This document shows positions 45,748-54,809 of a DNA stretch of 64,000 nucleotides, in pieces (position 1 is the stretch's first letter; every line of letters starts with the position of its first letter). The position numbers and the translations under genes were made by a program. The notes beneath the pieces are model-generated. The model searched no databases. It saw nothing but the letters and a program-made list of their open reading frames with translations, and was not told the DNA's origin. The stretch is taken from NCBI GenBank assembly GCA_030431515.1, contig JAUIIX010000006.1, forward strand, positions 31,110-95,109, given 5' to 3'. The DNA comes from a bacterium (GTDB taxonomy: Bacteria; Bacteroidota; Ignavibacteria; Kapaibacteriales; UBA2268).

Positions 45748-46521
45748 ATGAAGAATATTTATAAGATATTTTCTAAGATATTTACTATTTATAATAATTA
45801 TGGTTTTATAAAAGGTAATTATATTTTATATAAATTAGCTTTAGTGAAAAATAAAACTTTTAATTTGCCTAAAATAAAATATCCCTTTTCTATAAGGAAT
45901 ATGGTAACTGATATAGGTATTTTTCATCAAATATTTATCAATAACGAATATGATTATGACTATAGTTTACAAGATAGTGGAGTAATAATTGATGCAGGTG
46001 CAAATATTGGTTTATTTACAGTACTAATGAAGAATTTATACCCAAATTTTGAGTTTATTTGTATCGAACCTGACAAAGAAAATTTTGAGCTTTTAAAATC
46101 TAATACATCTAAATATACTAATATAAATTATGAATTTGCAGGACTTTGGAATAAGAAAATTAAACTAAAAGTATATGATAAATATAATACTGGAAAAAGT
46201 GGTTTAGTGGTTGAGGAAGATGAAATTAATGGTAATGTAGATGCTGTAGATATAAATTATTTAATTGAAAAATATAATCTTAAATATATTGATTTATTAA
46301 AAATTGATATTGAAATGAGTGAAATATATGTATTTAATGAAAATTATGAAAATTGGTTACCAAAAGTGAAAGTCATTGTTATTGAATTGCACGACAGAAT
46401 TGAAATTGGTTGTTCTATGTCATTTTTTAATGCAATTAGTAAATGTTTTAAAGAGTATAGTATGGAAGTCCAAGGAGAAAATATTATTATTAAAAATCTT
46501 GATTTATTAAATGAAAATTAG
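45748..46521 (+). CDS. FkbM-family methyltransferase
   Basis: 257 residues. The SAM-binding Rossmann core is VIIDAGANIGLFTVLMK (about 79-95) and FICIEPDKENFELLKSNTS; DLLKIDIEMSEIYVF corresponds to the FkbM LLKIDIEGSE motif with Gly replaced by Met. Such enzymes O-methylate sugars or secondary metabolites. It stands alone between dnaB and ddl, away from the glycan locus. The very AT-rich sequence is in line with its neighbours. Substrate unknown. Confidence 0.85.
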   Translation: MKNIYKIFSKIFTIYNNYGFIKGNYILYKLALVKNKTFNLPKIKYPFSIRNMVTDIGIFHQIFINNEYDYDYSLQDSGVIIDAGANIGLFTVLMKNLYPNFEFICIEPDKENFELLKSNTSKYTNINYEFAGLWNKKIKLKVYDKYNTGKSGLVVEEDEINGNVDAVDINYLIEKYNLKYIDLLKIDIEMSEIYVFNENYENWLPKVKVIVIELHDRIEIGCSMSFFNAISKCFKEYSMEVQGENIIIKNLDLLNEN

Positions 46522-46567
46522 TATATTTTAGTACTTAAATAATAGTAGTTTTTAAAAAGAAAAACAA

Positions 46568-46580
46568 TTCCGTAAATTAG
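46568..46580 (+). promoter_or_regulatory. Candidate -7 element of ddl
   Basis: TTCCGTAAATTAG contains TAAATTAG (one mismatch to TAnnTTTG) 29 nt before the ATG at 46610. Confidence 0.4.
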
Positions 46581-46609
46581 AATTTTAAAAATTTACCAAA
46601 AATTAAATT

Positions 46610-47626
46610 ATGAAAATTGCAGTATTAATGGGTGGAATGTCGGGTGAAAGAAATGTATCTTTTACAGGTGGTAAGGCTATTTATAATGCCTTACTTAGAA
46701 AAGGAAATGAGGTAATTGCAGTTGATCCCGCTTTAGGTGTTGATTGTATTATTGATATTAATTCTCTTGATATTAAAAATGAAATCCCAAGTGAAGAGGA
46801 ACTATCTAAATTCCATACAAAAAATTATATTGATTGTATAAATTCTAATATATTTGATGATATAGATTGTGTTTTTAATTTAGTCCATGGCAAGTGGGGT
46901 GAAGATGGGCATCTTCAAGCACTATTAGAGCTTAGAGGAATACCATATACTGGCTCGAATATCAGATCTTCTGCATTATCTATGGATAAAATTCAATCAA
47001 AAATGATTTTTAGTGCAGGTGGAATTACTACTCCTCTTTGGACTTCTATTAAAATTTCTCAAGCAGATGACTATGAACTATTAGCAGAAATAAGAAAAGA
47101 ACTTGGAAGCAAATTAGTTATCAAACCTTATGATCAAGGGTCTGCTCTTGGCTTGACTATTGTTTATGATGGCAATTTAGATGATATTTCTAACGGTATT
47201 AAAAAAGTTGAATCAACAAGCAATATGGCATTGATTGAGGAGTATATACCTGGACGTGAGATTACTGTTGCTGTTATTGATAACAAAGCATATCCAATTA
47301 TTGAAATCAAACCTCATGAAGGTTATTATGATTACAAAAATAAATATACTAAGGGGCAAACTGAATATATCTGTCCTGCTGAAATTTCAAATGATATTGA
47401 AGACTTTATTCTAAATTTGGCTGCAGGTGCTTCTCAACTTTTAGGATGTAAAGATTTTTGTAGAGTTGATTTTAGATTAGACCCTGACGGAATTCCACAA
47501 TGCTTAGAAGTAAATACAATACCTGGGTTTACAGAATTATCGCTTTTGCCAATGGCTGCTAAAGCTGGTGGAGTTGAATTTGATGAACTTTGTCAGTTAT
47601 TAATTGACTTGGCATTGAAAAAATGA
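46610..47626 (+). CDS. ddl: D-alanine--D-alanine ligase
   Basis: 338 residues, ATP-grasp fold. VLMGGMSGERNVSFTGG is the N-terminal substrate loop, LVHGKWGEDGHLQALLELRGIPYTGS follows, KPYDQGSALGLTIV is the ATP-binding region and CLEVNTIPGFTELSLLPMAAKAGG binds Mg and the second D-Ala. It makes D-Ala-D-Ala for peptidoglycan in the cytoplasm. It overlaps rdgB by 4 nt. Confidence 0.95.
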   Translation: MKIAVLMGGMSGERNVSFTGGKAIYNALLRKGNEVIAVDPALGVDCIIDINSLDIKNEIPSEEELSKFHTKNYIDCINSNIFDDIDCVFNLVHGKWGEDGHLQALLELRGIPYTGSNIRSSALSMDKIQSKMIFSAGGITTPLWTSIKISQADDYELLAEIRKELGSKLVIKPYDQGSALGLTIVYDGNLDDISNGIKKVESTSNMALIEEYIPGREITVAVIDNKAYPIIEIKPHEGYYDYKNKYTKGQTEYICPAEISNDIEDFILNLAAGASQLLGCKDFCRVDFRLDPDGIPQCLEVNTIPGFTELSLLPMAAKAGGVEFDELCQLLIDLALKK

Positions 47627-48207
47627 AAATACTCTTAGCGACTAATAATAAACATAAAATTGAAGAATTAAAATCTAAATTAGTTGATACAAAAATTGAA
47701 ATTTTCTCTCCTTTAGAACTAGGAATTACTGACCTTGAAGTAATTGAAGATGCCGATACATTGAAAGGAAATGCATTTTTAAAAGCAAAAGCATTTTACA
47801 AAAAGTCTGGTATGCCGTCGATTTCTGACGATACTGGGCTTTTTGTAGAAGCGTTAAATGGCGAACCAGGTGTATATTCTGCGAGATATACTGGCGATAA
47901 TGCTACCTTTGAAGATAATTGTAATAAATTATTAAATAATTTAAAGGATATTGAAAATAGAAACGCTTATTTTGAAACAGTAATTTGTTATTATGATGGA
48001 AATAATACAAATTATTTATCTGGTAAATGTAAGGGTAAAATAACTAAAGAATATAAAGGTAATAATGGTTTCGGATATGACCCAATATTCCTTCCTGATG
48101 GCTATAATCTTACTTTTGCTGAACTTAGCAAAGATATAAAAAATAAAATTAGTCATCGTGGTTTAGCAGTTGACAATTTTATTGAATTTATTAAAACTAA
48201 AATATAA
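47623..48207 (+). CDS. rdgB: XTP/dITP pyrophosphatase (RdgB/HAM1)
   Basis: 194 residues. LLATNNKHKIEEL at the N-terminus, SDDTGLFVEALNGEPGVYSARYTG and GFGYDPIFLPDGYNLTFAEL are the family signatures; DTG holds the catalytic acid and GFGYDP contacts the base. It removes non-canonical purine nucleoside triphosphates. ATGA overlap with ddl suggests an operon. Confidence 0.95.
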   Translation: MKILLATNNKHKIEELKSKLVDTKIEIFSPLELGITDLEVIEDADTLKGNAFLKAKAFYKKSGMPSISDDTGLFVEALNGEPGVYSARYTGDNATFEDNCNKLLNNLKDIENRNAYFETVICYYDGNNTNYLSGKCKGKITKEYKGNNGFGYDPIFLPDGYNLTFAELSKDIKNKISHRGLAVDNFIEFIKTKI

Positions 48208-48260
48208 TAATACTATTATAAATACTTTGTAAATAATATTTAATTACTAATTTCGCCATT

Positions 48261-48286
48261 GTCATATTGAGCGTAGCAATGAATCC
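48261..48286 (+). repeat. Dispersed short repeat, copy
   Basis: GTCATATTGAGCGTAGCAAT then GAATCC, a degenerate copy of the GTCATTCAGAGCGAAGCG..GAATCC repeat. Confidence 0.65.
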
Positions 48287-48410
48287 ATTGTATTAGTAGG
48301 GAATGGTTAGAAAACAACTAAACTTTAATTCGTATCTATTATAAGACTAAATGAGATAATATAAACTGCCTTATTACACAAAACCGTTCCTAACATCTCT
48401 AATATAAACC

Positions 48411-48452
48411 CAGTTCTTTGAAAAACGAAAAAACACTGATTACACTGCAAAT
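48411..48452 (+). repeat. Second shared intergenic element, copy A
   Basis: TTCTTTGAAAAACGAAAAAA, CACTGATTACACTGCAAAT. A close relative lies at 63441-63482 (CTTTGAAAAAAACGAAAAAC, GCTATTTTTACTGCAAAT). Both sit 130-150 nt from copies of the dispersed repeat, in the same orientation. Confidence 0.5.
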
Positions 48453-48612
48453 ACTTCAATATTTCATTTGCTGAGCGAAGTCATAATGCCGATAAAAAAA
48501 GAAAATATAAACTAAAAAAAATGAAGATATAAAAAATGACATTTTTAAGTATTGTAAATAATCAATTAATTCCATAAATTGCAACAATAAATTAAATTAT
48601 TTGGAAAAAATT

Positions 48613-49602
48613 ATGAGTAAATTGTATATAATTATAGTAGCTATTAGTTTATTAACTTCTTGTATGAGTCCTTCGCAATTTGATACATCAGAATCACAAA
48701 GGGCTAACAATAGAAGTAGAAATGGAGTTTTAGAAATTCACAAACCTACTTATAAACACAAAAGAATCACCAAAGATAATTTAAAATTATGGATTGACGG
48801 AATTAATGATGATAAAATGAAAAAAGAATATTTTTTTATACCAGATTATGAGAATAAATCTGATACAATTAATAAAATATATTTAATCCCTAAAAAACCA
48901 ATGAACCCATATAAACTTGAAATACCTTATGACTTTTTTATACTTAACTTATATGATTTGAGTAACGAACAAAAAATTTCAATTATTAAAAAGGGGATTT
49001 GGAAAGTAGAATTAAATAATTTATATACTTGTATATATGCATTAAATGAAAAAGAAATAAGAGATTATTTAGCTGATTTAGTAATTAATTCATTAAACAT
49101 GAAGCAGTTATTAGAAATATTTAATTCAATGAGTGAATACAGAAAAAAGGTTGATAATCGTTTTTATTCTTTAATTAAAACAAATTCAGACTTATATAAA
49201 TATAAAGATTTATTTCAATTTGGTGAACATATTAATGAAGTTGAAAAAAGAATAAAAGAAGTTCAGGATATTTATAAAAACAAAAAGGATTTAGAAGATA
49301 ATGAATACAAACAAAAAATTGAATTAGAAAGAAAAAGTTTAAATAATTCAAAAAGAAAAGAGTTGTTAAAAGAATTAGAAGATGGAAAAGTTAATTTAAA
49401 AAAAATTATTTATAATTTTGATATTTCAACAATTGAGAAAGAAACAAAAACAGACCTATTAAAAGATGCTTCAGGATATGAATTAAAAAATAAGCTTAAA
49501 AAGGATATTGAAAAGTTAAATGAAGAGTTAGGAAAATTAGGTTTATCTAAAGAAATTTTAGAAAACAGAATAAGTTATTTAGAAGATTTATTACAAAAGT
49601 AA
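48613..49602 (+). CDS. Lipoprotein of unknown function with coiled coils
   Basis: About 329 residues from the ATG at 48613; a TTG at 48601 is in frame, but the ATG gives a compact lipoprotein signal (MSKLYIIIVAISLLTSC) and is the better start. Residues about 190-329 are rich in K, E, L and N with heptad-like spacing (EVEKRIKEVQDIYKNKKDLE, LKKDIEKLNEELGKLGLSKE), predicting long coiled coils. No known domain recognised. The next gene is 27 nt downstream. Confidence 0.7.
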   Translation: MSKLYIIIVAISLLTSCMSPSQFDTSESQRANNRSRNGVLEIHKPTYKHKRITKDNLKLWIDGINDDKMKKEYFFIPDYENKSDTINKIYLIPKKPMNPYKLEIPYDFFILNLYDLSNEQKISIIKKGIWKVELNNLYTCIYALNEKEIRDYLADLVINSLNMKQLLEIFNSMSEYRKKVDNRFYSLIKTNSDLYKYKDLFQFGEHINEVEKRIKEVQDIYKNKKDLEDNEYKQKIELERKSLNNSKRKELLKELEDGKVNLKKIIYNFDISTIEKETKTDLLKDASGYELKNKLKKDIEKLNEELGKLGLSKEILENRISYLEDLLQK

Positions 49603-49641
49603 TTATTTTATTTAATTTAGATAATTAAAATGGAGAAAATA

Positions 49642-50226
49642 ATGAATGAAGAATATATATTTTCAGAATTATATGGAAAAGAACATTTAGTTGAAATGAA
49701 TAATAATTCAGGTGTTTATATTTATGGGTTTATGGATGAAAAAGGTGATAAACCATTTATCCTTTATTACATTGGGAAAGGAGAAATTAAAAAAAGATTA
49801 ACAAGTCATATTCAAAATCTATTATGCGGTAATTCTACGATATATAAAGAAGAATATCTAAGTGAATTTTATAAATATTACAAAGATTTAAAAAAAATGA
49901 ATATATCAAATGATTTAACAGGTGAGCAAATTTACTTTCCTATAGGTACAATAGATTCTGTAAATTGGTTTGTAAATAATTATGATAAATTAAGAACTCA
50001 TATCGAATATATGTATAAAAATTTCAAATTTGCGTATGTAGAAATAAGTGATGATTATGATAGAGCAAATTTAGAATATCATTTAATAAACAAAATTGGA
50101 AAAGGTAAATTAGCAAATTTATCAATGCCAAATCATACGAAAGAATATTTAAATGTAAAAATAACAACAGAAGATGAAGGATTATTAACTGCTTTAAAGA
50201 AATATGAGAATTTAAATATTGATTAA
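49642..50226 (+). CDS. GIY-YIG domain protein
   Basis: About 194 residues from the ATG at 49642; an in-frame ATG at 49630 exists, but GGAGA at 49632-49636 is well placed as a ribosome site for the second ATG. The GIY-YIG core is seen: SGVYIYGF, then LYYIGKGEIKKRLTSH with the usual Arg, and a possible catalytic Glu in ANLEYHLINKIG. The family cuts DNA or serves in repair and mobile elements. It follows the coiled-coil lipoprotein gene, which is an odd pairing. Confidence 0.7.
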   Translation: MNEEYIFSELYGKEHLVEMNNNSGVYIYGFMDEKGDKPFILYYIGKGEIKKRLTSHIQNLLCGNSTIYKEEYLSEFYKYYKDLKKMNISNDLTGEQIYFPIGTIDSVNWFVNNYDKLRTHIEYMYKNFKFAYVEISDDYDRANLEYHLINKIGKGKLANLSMPNHTKEYLNVKITTEDEGLLTALKKYENLNID

Positions 50227-50250
50227 TTCAAGTCTTCGATTTGTGAGTTG

Positions 50251-50340
50251 GGGTAGTTTTGATTTTTCTATTAATATAAAACTTCTCCGAAGTTTTTCTT
50301 GATTCATCGCTTTGCTCTGAATGACGTAAGAAAACTACCC
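50251..50340. repeat. Inverted repeat enclosing a dispersed-repeat copy at the end of queC
   Basis: GGGTAGTTTT (50251-50260) and its exact complement AAAACTACCC (50331-50340) flank 70 nt; the match continues outward as GTTGG/CCAAC with a small insertion. Between the arms lies a dispersed-repeat copy on the - strand (50301-50325, GTCATTCAGAGCAAAGCGAT then GAATC) and a short ACTTC/GAAGT hairpin (50281-50293). The right arm includes the queC stop codon. It lies between convergent genes and may serve as a terminator or be a small mobile element. Confidence 0.55.
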
Positions 50341-51009
50341 ATTCCCAACATACTTAATTGGGTCTTCGATATTGGCTTGGGAGAAACCACGAAGACGTAA
50401 AGCACAAGAATCGCACTCACCACAAGCTTCTTCTTCATTTTGATAGCAACTCCATGATAAATGGAAAGGTACTCCTATCTTGCTACCCTTGATGATTATA
50501 TCTTTTTTGGATATGTCTATGATTGGAGTTTCGATATTTATTTGTGTTTCGGGTTTTGTGCCAGTGTTAATTGTTTCTTGGAATGCTTGAAAAAATACTT
50601 TTCTGCAATCCGGATAACCCGATGAATCTTCTTCCATTGCACCGATGAAGATTGCTTTTGCTGAGATAACTTCTGCCCACGATGTAGCGATTGCGAGTAT
50701 ATTTGCATTTCGGAAAGGCACGTAAGAACTTGGAATTTCTTTACTTTCTAAATTTGCTTTGCTGACTAACATATTTTTATCTGTCAAACTTGAGCCACCA
50801 ATTGCTACAAGGTGTGAAATATCAACAACTAATCTGTCTTTTGCATTATAATAATCACAAATATCATTGAAAGCTTTTAATTCTCTTTTTTCTGTTCTTT
50901 GTCCGTAGTTGATGTGTAAACCAAATATTTCATATCCCTGCTCTTTTGCAAGCCCAGCACATACTGCCGAATCCATTCCGCCACTAATTAAAACTATTGC
51001 TTTTTTCAT
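50335..51009 (-). CDS. queC: 7-cyano-7-deazaguanine synthase QueC
   Basis: 224 residues. KKAIVLISGGMDSAVCAGLA holds the ATP PP-loop (SGGMDS), GLHINYGQR and PFRNANILAIATSWAE follow, and the Zn site is the Cys cluster in SCYQNEEEACGECDSCALR. It converts 7-carboxy-7-deazaguanine to preQ0 for queuosine. No other que genes are adjacent. It is 1 nt from the DUF4349 gene upstream. Confidence 0.96.
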   Translation of the reverse strand: MKKAIVLISGGMDSAVCAGLAKEQGYEIFGLHINYGQRTEKRELKAFNDICDYYNAKDRLVVDISHLVAIGGSSLTDKNMLVSKANLESKEIPSSYVPFRNANILAIATSWAEVISAKAIFIGAMEEDSSGYPDCRKVFFQAFQETINTGTKPETQINIETPIIDISKKDIIIKGSKIGVPFHLSWSCYQNEEEACGECDSCALRLRGFSQANIEDPIKYVGNG

Positions 51010-51010
51010 T

Positions 51011-51751
51011 TTAATCCCAAACTATTAACCATTTTATGCTTTTGTACAAGCCATAGAATATCCAACCAACTGGACCAGGTGTGCTACTTTTTTCTAAATT
51101 AACTGTTATTGTAGTAAAATCAACTTGACTTTGCATCACTTCGATTTGCCCTTTTAAAGATTCTATATCGTACAATAATCTTTCGAGTTCACGTTCTACT
51201 TTTAAAGTTGTTTCTACATTTTCAGCTTTGGCAAGTAATTCTAAATATCGTTCTCTTGTTTTAAGCATATTTTCCAAGCGAAGTTTTGCATCGTAATAAG
51301 AACTTGTAATATCACTTGCTTGTTGATATTTATTTACTATTTCACCTAATTGAGAAATTTCAGAAATCACAAAATCCACTTTCGGTGTTGGAATTTTAAG
51401 AGTTAATCTTCCATTTGTTTTATTTTGAACATAACCATTATTAGTGTTAGCAATTTCTTCAACTCGCTTTACTTTGTTTTCTACATCATCAACTTCTAAT
51501 GTATAACTATAATAATAAGTTATCTTACGTTCATACTTAGTATTATTTTCATATTGGTCAACATCATCGTATGGTTTTTTATCATCTTGGTAGTTTGAAT
51601 TTGCTTTAAAAAAACTTAAATCAAAACCGCTTTTTTCTTGAGAAGGGGCCAAAGGATTATCAACACCACCATGTTGTCTGTTGCCAGATGAATTGTGGCT
51701 CCCACAAGCAGATAATAATATTAATATTGTTAATGCAAAATAGAATTTCAT
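51011..51751 (-). CDS. DUF4349 lipoprotein
   Basis: About 246 residues from the ATG at 51751, preceded by GGAGTAATT; a longer frame to 51838 exists, but it would run into the preceding gene and hide the signal. MKFYFALTILILLSAC ends in a lipobox. The DUF4349 core follows: a SYTLEVDDVENKVKRVEEIANTNNGYVQ segment, LTLKIP, coiled coil ITSSYYDAKLRLENMLKTRERYLELLAKAENVETTLKVERELERL, and a C-terminal membrane segment. Function unknown. The start is 2 nt after the BatA-like gene. Confidence 0.85.
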   Translation of the reverse strand: MKFYFALTILILLSACGSHNSSGNRQHGGVDNPLAPSQEKSGFDLSFFKANSNYQDDKKPYDDVDQYENNTKYERKITYYYSYTLEVDDVENKVKRVEEIANTNNGYVQNKTNGRLTLKIPTPKVDFVISEISQLGEIVNKYQQASDITSSYYDAKLRLENMLKTRERYLELLAKAENVETTLKVERELERLLYDIESLKGQIEVMQSQVDFTTITVNLEKSSTPGPVGWIFYGLYKSIKWLIVWD

Positions 51752-51753
51752 AA

Positions 51754-53814
51754 TTACTCCATTTCTGTTTTGTATGCCTTTTGAACAAATAATTCTGCGA
51801 TACCACAAAGTAAGGCAAGAATTAAAAATAATTGCCAAAGCTCAGTTCCTAAATTAGCACGTAATTCTTTTAAATTAAATTCATTATAATCTTCTATAAT
51901 ATTGATTTTAGAATTAGGGAATTTAGCTTTTAAGATTTCCTCTAATTCGTTTGATGAATAATATTCGAGAACTGATTCTTTAGGGTCGTGATTAATCGCA
52001 AATACAGCGACATAATTATTATTAGAATTTTTAACAAAATAAGTGCCTTCTTCTGCAAGTTCTTCGATTATCAATACCGAGCCAGAAGGAAGGTCAGATG
52101 CTTTTAAAGTGCTTTCTATTCCAGACGGACTAACTAAGACAAAATTATTATCTAATGCTAAGTTTTTCGGAATATTTAAAACAACTTTATCATTATTATC
52201 TGATTGATAAAAATTACCCTTTCCACCACTTAGGTAAATTACACTGCGATTTAAAATTGCTGGGAATAAGCCAGTAAGTGCAAAGTTACTCCATCTAAGG
52301 TCTTGAGAAACTGCAAAGTAAATCACTTTTCCGTTTCCGTATTCTATTTCATTCATAAATGATTTACCATTTGCAGAAATCATAGAAAAACCACCAGAAA
52401 GCGTTACTGATTTAGAAATTTCTGGACTTTCTACTATTGATTTAGGGTCAGAATTACCTTGAAATAATCCACTGAAAATTGGGTGTAATTTCTCTACTCT
52501 ATCAAATTTAACTTTATTTGAGTAAGAATTTGCTTGAATATTATTAAATCCTAAAGTCGTGTAAAATGGTTTAAAAGTACTAAATTTAGAAGAATCTGCT
52601 GCTAATAAAATACTTGTTCCACCTTGGCTTATATATTTCTCTAAACGAGATAAATCATTTGCTGATAGTTCATCACTTGAATTCAAGATAACATTATATT
52701 CACTCAAGTTAATTGTTGCAAATTCTTTAGCACTTATAGTTTTTATATTTTCTTCAAGGTTTCTTGTTTTAAGTGCGATTTCTGCGAAACTTCTATTTAC
52801 TTCGCTAACTAATAATACTTTTGGTTTCGATGGTATAATAAATCCAAAATAGAACTTATTATCTTGAAGTATGTCGTCATTTTCGATTTCAACCACAGCT
52901 TCTACTGCACCATTAGTACTTACCATTCCGGAGATTGGCAGCACAAGTGATTTTTTACCTTCGATATTAAATGATTTTTGAGCAACTCTATTTTTGTTGA
53001 ACTTCAAACTAAGTAAGTTATTGCTTGATAAAGATTCTGAATTATTACTGATATAAACATCAATTTCAACTGCTCTATTTTCTTGGAAAATTGAACTAAT
53101 AATTTTAACAGAATCTATTGATATATTCTTTGTTTTGAAATCTTTACCAATTTTTACAAAAGATAATTGGCTTATAGTAGAATTAGAGTTTGTATCAATT
53201 TGGTCAATAAAATTCTTCTGAAAATCATTTATAATTATCAAATCACTATTTAATTCTTTATTTTCTTCAAATAGAATATTAGATTTTGCAATTAAGTCGT
53301 TGAATTTTGATTTACCAGATTCTATTTTTATATTTTTAAAAATTTTATCAATTTCATTTTTATTAGAACTTAATTCAAGATTTTTACTCAGCACATAATT
53401 ACTTCCACTTACAAATAATTTATCTCCACTTTCCATATTATTGAGAATATTTGTAAAAACATTTCGAGTTTGTCTGAATCTATTTCCAGTTAAATCGGAT
53501 AAATCCATACTGTAACTATTGTCAATTATCACTCCACTATTGTTGTTTGCATAAGAAACAAATCCAGGGATAGCATTTTGGATAGTAGGTCTGGCAAATG
53601 CAAGAACAATGAAGGTAATTAGTAAAGTTCTTAGTATCAAAAGTAGTATTTGACGTAGTTTAATATTACGGATTTTAGTGTTTTGTAGTTCTTTCAAAAA
53701 CTTTAATGAAGAGAACTCAACCTTCTTTTGTTTTCGGAGGTTGATAAGGTGAATGATAATAGGAATTGAGGACGCAATAAGTCCAAATAAAACAAAGGGG
53801 TTTAGAAACTGCAT
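51754..53814 (-). CDS. BatA-type membrane protein with VWA domain
   Basis: 686 residues. The N-terminal BatA segment (FLNPFVLFGLIASSIPIIIHLINLRK, then LRQILLLILRTLLITFIVLAFARP) gives two membrane helices. A VWA domain with D98-N-S-Y-S102 follows, then a long periplasmic part with a glutamine-amidotransferase-like fold (about 330-540, GNGKVIYFAVSQD) and a C-terminal helix (LWQLFLILALLCGIAELFV). Relatives of the Bat group are often beside MoxR ATPases; none is here. Role unclear, probably envelope stress or protein complexes. Confidence 0.88.
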   Translation of the reverse strand: MQFLNPFVLFGLIASSIPIIIHLINLRKQKKVEFSSLKFLKELQNTKIRNIKLRQILLLILRTLLITFIVLAFARPTIQNAIPGFVSYANNNSGVIIDNSYSMDLSDLTGNRFRQTRNVFTNILNNMESGDKLFVSGSNYVLSKNLELSSNKNEIDKIFKNIKIESGKSKFNDLIAKSNILFEENKELNSDLIIINDFQKNFIDQIDTNSNSTISQLSFVKIGKDFKTKNISIDSVKIISSIFQENRAVEIDVYISNNSESLSSNNLLSLKFNKNRVAQKSFNIEGKKSLVLPISGMVSTNGAVEAVVEIENDDILQDNKFYFGFIIPSKPKVLLVSEVNRSFAEIALKTRNLEENIKTISAKEFATINLSEYNVILNSSDELSANDLSRLEKYISQGGTSILLAADSSKFSTFKPFYTTLGFNNIQANSYSNKVKFDRVEKLHPIFSGLFQGNSDPKSIVESPEISKSVTLSGGFSMISANGKSFMNEIEYGNGKVIYFAVSQDLRWSNFALTGLFPAILNRSVIYLSGGKGNFYQSDNNDKVVLNIPKNLALDNNFVLVSPSGIESTLKASDLPSGSVLIIEELAEEGTYFVKNSNNNYVAVFAINHDPKESVLEYYSSNELEEILKAKFPNSKINIIEDYNEFNLKELRANLGTELWQLFLILALLCGIAELFVQKAYKTEME

Positions 53815-53933
53815 ATTTTATAACATTTTGAATAATTTATCGTAATTATATTACGATTTAACTTAAAGATTGTTTTTATTTTAATAAACATTGTTAAATT
53901 GCAAACTAAAATTTTACAAATTAAGGAATAATT

Positions 53934-54593
53934 ATGAAATCAATTAATATACTATTTTTATTAGCGATAATCTTTTCGACAACTAATATTTATTCACAAG
54001 ATCTAAGTACAAGAATTGTTAAAGGAGTAGTTACAGATAAAACTAGTGGAAAACCAATTGCTTTAGATATTCAAATTGAAGACAGCAAAGGAAAGAAATT
54101 TAAAATCAAATCAAATGCTACTGGAAATTACGAACAATTATTACAAGCTAATGAATCTTATAAATTTACATTTTTAGACCCAGAAGTTCTTAGAGAAGAA
54201 ATTGATTTTAAACCAACAGCACCTGACGCAAGTTATGCACCACAAATCCAAAATTTTGAAGTATTTGTAATGAAAGAAGGTGTTGAATTGTATGATTTTG
54301 ATGTTTTTGATAAGGGAAGCGTTGAAATTTCTGCCGCTGGAAATGCAAAATTAGAAAATTTAAAATCTGTAATGAGATTTAATCGTGCCTTGAGTATTGA
54401 TATCGAAATACACCCAGATGATTCGAATAATAATGCTTTATCCCAAAAAAGATTAGCAAAATTGAAAGAATTAACTGAAGGATGGGGTAAATTTAATAGA
54501 AAAGCAGAATACAAAACGAGTGAAAAAGCTGGAAAAGATGCTAAAGCTGACACAAGAATTATTATCAGCAAAGTAGAAAGCACTTTAAAATAA
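53934..54593 (+). CDS. Periplasmic protein with carboxypeptidase-regulatory-like and degenerate OmpA-like domains
   Basis: 219 residues. Signal peptide about 1-21 (ends NIYSQ). RIVKGVVTDKTSGKPIALDIQIEDSKGKKF is a CarboxypepD_reg-like beta sandwich (about 26-100). The C-terminal part (about 125-219: SVEISAAGNAKLENLKSVMRF, IDIEIHPDD, QKRLAKLKELTEGWG) resembles an OmpA domain but lacks the GHTD signature (IEIHPDD instead), so peptidoglycan binding is doubtful. Monocistronic, ending in a strong terminator. Confidence 0.65.
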   Translation: MKSINILFLLAIIFSTTNIYSQDLSTRIVKGVVTDKTSGKPIALDIQIEDSKGKKFKIKSNATGNYEQLLQANESYKFTFLDPEVLREEIDFKPTAPDASYAPQIQNFEVFVMKEGVELYDFDVFDKGSVEISAAGNAKLENLKSVMRFNRALSIDIEIHPDDSNNNALSQKRLAKLKELTEGWGKFNRKAEYKTSEKAGKDAKADTRIIISKVESTLK

Positions 54594-54618
54594 ATATTAA
54601 TTTTAAGAAATATCAAAT

Positions 54619-54649
54619 AAAAGACGAGAAATCCTTGTCTTTTTTTTTA
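54619..54649 (+). terminator. Rho-independent terminator
   Basis: AAAAGAC (54619-54625) pairs with GTCTTTT (54637-54643), with extra pairs toward the loop, followed by a run of T (54641-54649). It lies 26 nt after the stop at 54593. Confidence 0.85.
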
Positions 54650-54760
54650 TGTCTAACTTGTTGTGATACTATTTAGATAAGTATTTATAGTTGATAAAAG
54701 TCAATTAAATTTAAAAAATAATTTGGTAGAAATATGAAACTTCCATAGTTTTGCTTTCGT

Positions 54761-54793
54761 AAACTTTCAAAGTTTATAAAGTTTTCAAAATTT
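54761..54793. promoter_or_regulatory. Two tandem palindromes before tetR, probable operator
   Basis: AAACTTTCAAAGTTT (54761-54775) has perfect 7-nt arms about a central C; AAAGTTTTCAAAATTT (54778-54793) is a second, similar palindrome whose centre is 18 nt further on. They end 16 nt before the tetR start codon. This is the usual layout of a TetR autoregulatory operator with two dimers on one face of the helix. Confidence 0.55.
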
Positions 54794-54809
54794 ACTAAGT
54801 ACGAATTAA

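Larger units (their letters stand above)
48208..48600. other. Gap without a gene; repeat-derived sequence
   Basis: About 390 nt with no convincing gene. It holds a dispersed-repeat copy (48261-48286), a second shared element (48411-48452) that is also found near 63.45 kb, and a degenerate GCTGAGCGAAGTCATAATG fragment (48470-48488). Confidence 0.6.

Noticed and set aside
45748..46521. FkbM methyltransferase as part of the glycan locus
   Set aside because: It lies 14 kb away on the other strand among housekeeping genes; a link is not supported.
51752..51838. Longer form of the DUF4349 protein starting at 51838
   Set aside because: It overlaps the end of the BatA-like gene and puts 29 residues before a perfect lipoprotein signal; the ATG at 51751 with GGAG is the better start.
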